Translations under genes and position numbers: made by a program
Assembly (NCBI GenBank): GCA_006937955.1
Contig: SSNP01000005.1
Location: 3,413,475-3,477,474, forward strand
Direction of reading: 5' to 3'
Length of the DNA: 64,000 nucleotides
From: Pachypanchax playfairii
Taxonomy: Eukaryota > Chordata > Actinopteri > Cyprinodontiformes > Aplocheilidae
The notes under the pieces: model-generated
Database searches by the model: none
The model's input: the letters and a program-made list of their open reading frames with translations, nothing else
What the model was told of the DNA's origin: nothing
In this document: in pieces, positions 61,600-64,000 of the stretch
How positions within the stretch are numbered: the first letter of the stretch is position 1
Layout of the letters: every line of letters starts with the position of its first letter

Positions 61600-61870
61600 A
61601 ATATGATTTATATAGCAGTTGTCAAGGCATCCGAAGCACTTTGCAGTGAATCCATTATTCATTCACACTCAATCTTTTCTGGTGGTGCTAAACTATATTG
61701 TTGCCACCGCTGCCCTGGAGCAGTCTGTCAGAGGAGAGGCTGCAATGTTGTGCCATTCGCCCCTCTGTGCACCACCAACATTCATACATGATGGGCAAAG
61801 TGTCAAACCCAATAACATACCAGTATAGTGACAATGATGGAGCTGCTCATAGACCCCCTGATAGACTGTC
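61600..61870. repeat. Teleost interspersed repeat, decayed
   Basis: GATTTATATAGCAGTTGTCA, AGGCATCCGAAGCACTTTGC, AGTGAATCCATTATTCATTC, CACCGCTGCCCTGGAGCAGT and GCCATTCGCCCCTCTGTGCA are landmarks of another abundant fish repeat (the form in which a chequered CACCACCA-CATTCATACA segment follows). Short ORFs on it are not genes. Confidence 0.65.
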
Positions 61871-63778
61871 ACCCCAAAAATTGTGTGGGAGACCTGTGGT
61901 CTTTATTTACCATAGTCTAAAATATTGTCTCATATTTTGTACTAAAGTAAGACTAATTATTCTAATGCTTCACTGTAGCTCTCGTGGTTTCATTTTCATT
62001 AAAAGCTTTGCACAGACAGGAAGCCACAAAACAAATCATGTTGTTCTTTTGCTCTCAGCTGTGGGAAGCACAGCAGCTGATTCACGGTAGAGAAAATGTT
62101 GTCTCTTCTTTGTTTTATAGATACTTTTGCACATGTTTTTTTATTTTTAAAGAGACACCAGATGAGAAACATGTATTTAAATAACAGGAGGCAAGAACAA
62201 TAAAACTTCTGTCTTGTGTTTATGTATTTTTTTCCCTTTGATTAATAAAAAACAGCAAATCAGAAGCTTCCATAGATGCATTAATCTATAACCAGTCAAA
62301 AAGGTTTTTTATCTGATCTCTTGTGGATGTTTTAATTTTTGTCTTTAATTGATTTTATGTTTGTGCTTTTGGAACGTCATCAGTCTCACATTTTTATACC
62401 TGGTTTTATTTTCATGTTGAGTTCTGCTCACTGTGGAGAATCGAAATCTTTAGATTTGTTTCTTTTTTTTGCATATCTTCAATCTGATGTTCCATTTTGA
62501 TCTTTATTTTATTTTGGCTGCTCAACGTCTTACTTTTGATTTTATATGTTACATCATTTACATTTCCACCTGCTCGTCTTGTATTTATCCTTCCTTTTAG
62601 TACAAAGCTTAGGCAATCAGATTATTCATTTAATAAATAATAACAAATAAAAGGCAGCCTTTAATTTAAATAACGTTCAGCTTTAAACTTTACAAACTAA
62701 CCCAGATCAGATTCTAGTTGAAACTTCAAGGTTTCAGTCAATAAAATATTTATGTATCAACAATAGCTCAAATTAGTGTGTAACATGAAAGGGATTTATT
62801 GTTTTAAGAGGTGTTAACTGAGAAGATTTTAATAGTTTTACTGACTTCAGTGAAGATCTTAGAGGAAACATAAAAACTAACAGAAGAAAAGTAAAGACAA
62901 ATGACTAAATCCTGTATGATACCTGAATAATAAGACGGCCATCATTTAGTCTCAGGTTTCGTTCAGATACTTCATCCTTTCTGGTTTTATCAAACGTCTG
63001 AGCAGCTGTAGAAGGTTTCATCTAACTTCAGCGCTGCTTTCATCAATGTATTGATCTGATATATGACTATGAGTCAGCTCATGACTTTTACAGATTGTCT
63101 CCTCTGTTTCTCTTTCTGACTTCCCACAACATTTGCAGACACAGAAAAAATGAATAAATCTACATATTTTCCTTTGTTGGCCAGAAGCCTTGAAGTGTTT
63201 GCTGAGAGCAGTTATATGGGTTCTACATCTTTATTATTTTGGTCAGTGATGTTGTGTATTAGAATGAAATTAAACAATACTCTGACACTTTAAATGAAAC
63301 ATTATAGAGGTGAGGATTTACACCATGAGTAGTCTGCTTCTCGTCTGCTTTGTCTCGTGTGGTTTTTGGTTTTCTGTTGTGTTTTTGTTTGTTTTTTTAT
63401 GGGAAATTGAGGCTTATGTTGCTGTCAGTGTTCAATCTGTGCAGTTACAAATGTTCTACCAGAAGAACTCGGGGGATCCCTGCAGACTGAGGGGATTTGA
63501 TACAACACCAGCCTCAGGGTTGAAAGGACACAGAAACCATAAAATTCTCTTGATATAATTTCTTTACATTGTGTCAGTTACATCTGTGGGTTCAGCACAA
63601 ACTCCAGGTTTTACCAGATTTATATATTTTTGAAAATGTTGGTTTTATAAATGGGTAAAATAAAGTCCTATACATGTAGCTTAGATTGTCCACAAATCAT
63701 AAGATATTAACAGGATATGAAACCCTGACAAAGTGTGTGAAAGACTTCATTTATTAAACCTTTTGATTGTGCATCTCA

Positions 63779-63931
63779 AGATCAGGAGCTAAATTATGGA
63801 ATAGTCTTACTGAAGAAATAAAACAAAGTAAATCCATCAACCAGTTTAAAAGACAGTATAAAGAACAAATCTTAAATCATTATAAAAAAGAAGAGCAACA
63901 AAAGTCAGGAAGGTTGAGTAAGTCACACTGA
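63779..63931 (+). pseudogene. LINE reverse-transcriptase C-terminal fragment
   Basis: One frame of 51 codons reads SGAKLWNSLTEEIKQSKSIN, then QFKRQYKEQILNHY, and stops with TGA at 63929-63931. Peptides of this shape (G-x-x-LWNSLP-x-EI-x-x-x-SI-x-x-FK) close many fish non-LTR reverse transcriptases. A stop codon lies just upstream in frame, so it is a 5'-truncated relic. It is inside the smpd3 intron. Confidence 0.65.
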
Positions 63932-64000
63932 GGTGGTATAGATTGGATATGTTTTTATTAGTGTTTTGTTGTTTTGTTTTTATTTGTTTGGTGGTTGGAT

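Larger units (their letters stand above)
54259..64000 (+). other. smpd3: smpd3 intron after coding exon 3, running off the window
   Basis: No further smpd3 exon was recognised: I looked for the downstream catalytic blocks (a THLHAP-like motif, a GDFN-like motif and a D-H pair) and did not find them. The interval is AT-rich with repeats listed separately. Stretches at about 58580-58960 lack obvious repeat character and might be conserved regulatory DNA, but this needs alignment to judge. Confidence 0.65.

Noticed and set aside
1..64000. CRISPR arrays, bacterial operons or phage defence genes
   Set aside because: Introns, fish repeats and animal gene families show that this is vertebrate nuclear DNA. 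The tandem repeats lack spacer structure.

Overview
This window is teleost fish genomic DNA. It is AT-rich and mostly non-coding, has GT-AG introns, and carries fish-type repeats: a Tc1/mariner element, Rex1-like LINE tails, short inverted-repeat elements and several microsatellites. Two protein-coding genes can be supported, both on the + strand. No tRNA, rRNA, CRISPR or bacterial-type feature was seen.

Positions 1-2159 are intergenic, with a solo Tc1 terminal repeat at 1580. Positions 2160-4312 hold a compact five-exon gene for a secreted olfactomedin-domain protein of 462 aa, closest in layout to OLFM4. It has a signal peptide, a coiled-coil stem and a complete C-terminal olfactomedin domain. 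A poly(A) signal at 4426 and a (CATAA)n array follow. Positions about 4430-24430 are a 20 kb gene-poor interval with decayed retroelements.

The second gene is smpd3 (neutral sphingomyelinase 2). A CpG-rich block at 24440-24734 with a TATA-like box, two GGGCGTGG boxes and a GTAAGT donor looks like a promoter and non-coding first exon. The coding exons begin at 52174, so this would imply an intron of about 27 kb. Three coding exons (52174-52475, 52978-53223, 53313-54258) encode the membrane-anchored N-terminal region, the linker and the first part of the catalytic domain. The rest of the gene lies beyond the right edge, and 54259-64000 is intron. The protein would make ceramide from sphingomyelin on the inner leaflet of plasma and Golgi membranes. 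The olfactomedin gene has no evident functional link to it.

The most interesting observation is in smpd3. The linker between the N-terminal region and the catalytic core carries eight regularly spaced Cys-Pro-(Val/Leu/Met)-His motifs. These resemble heme-regulatory CP motifs or a metal-binding array, and I do not know of them in mammalian SMPD3.

Two other points affect use of this sequence. A 1277 bp block is repeated on both sides of a 10-N gap (38128-40691). A second block of about 635-652 bp is repeated around a single N (59364-60650). Both look like unmerged haplotypes or assembly artefacts rather than true duplications.
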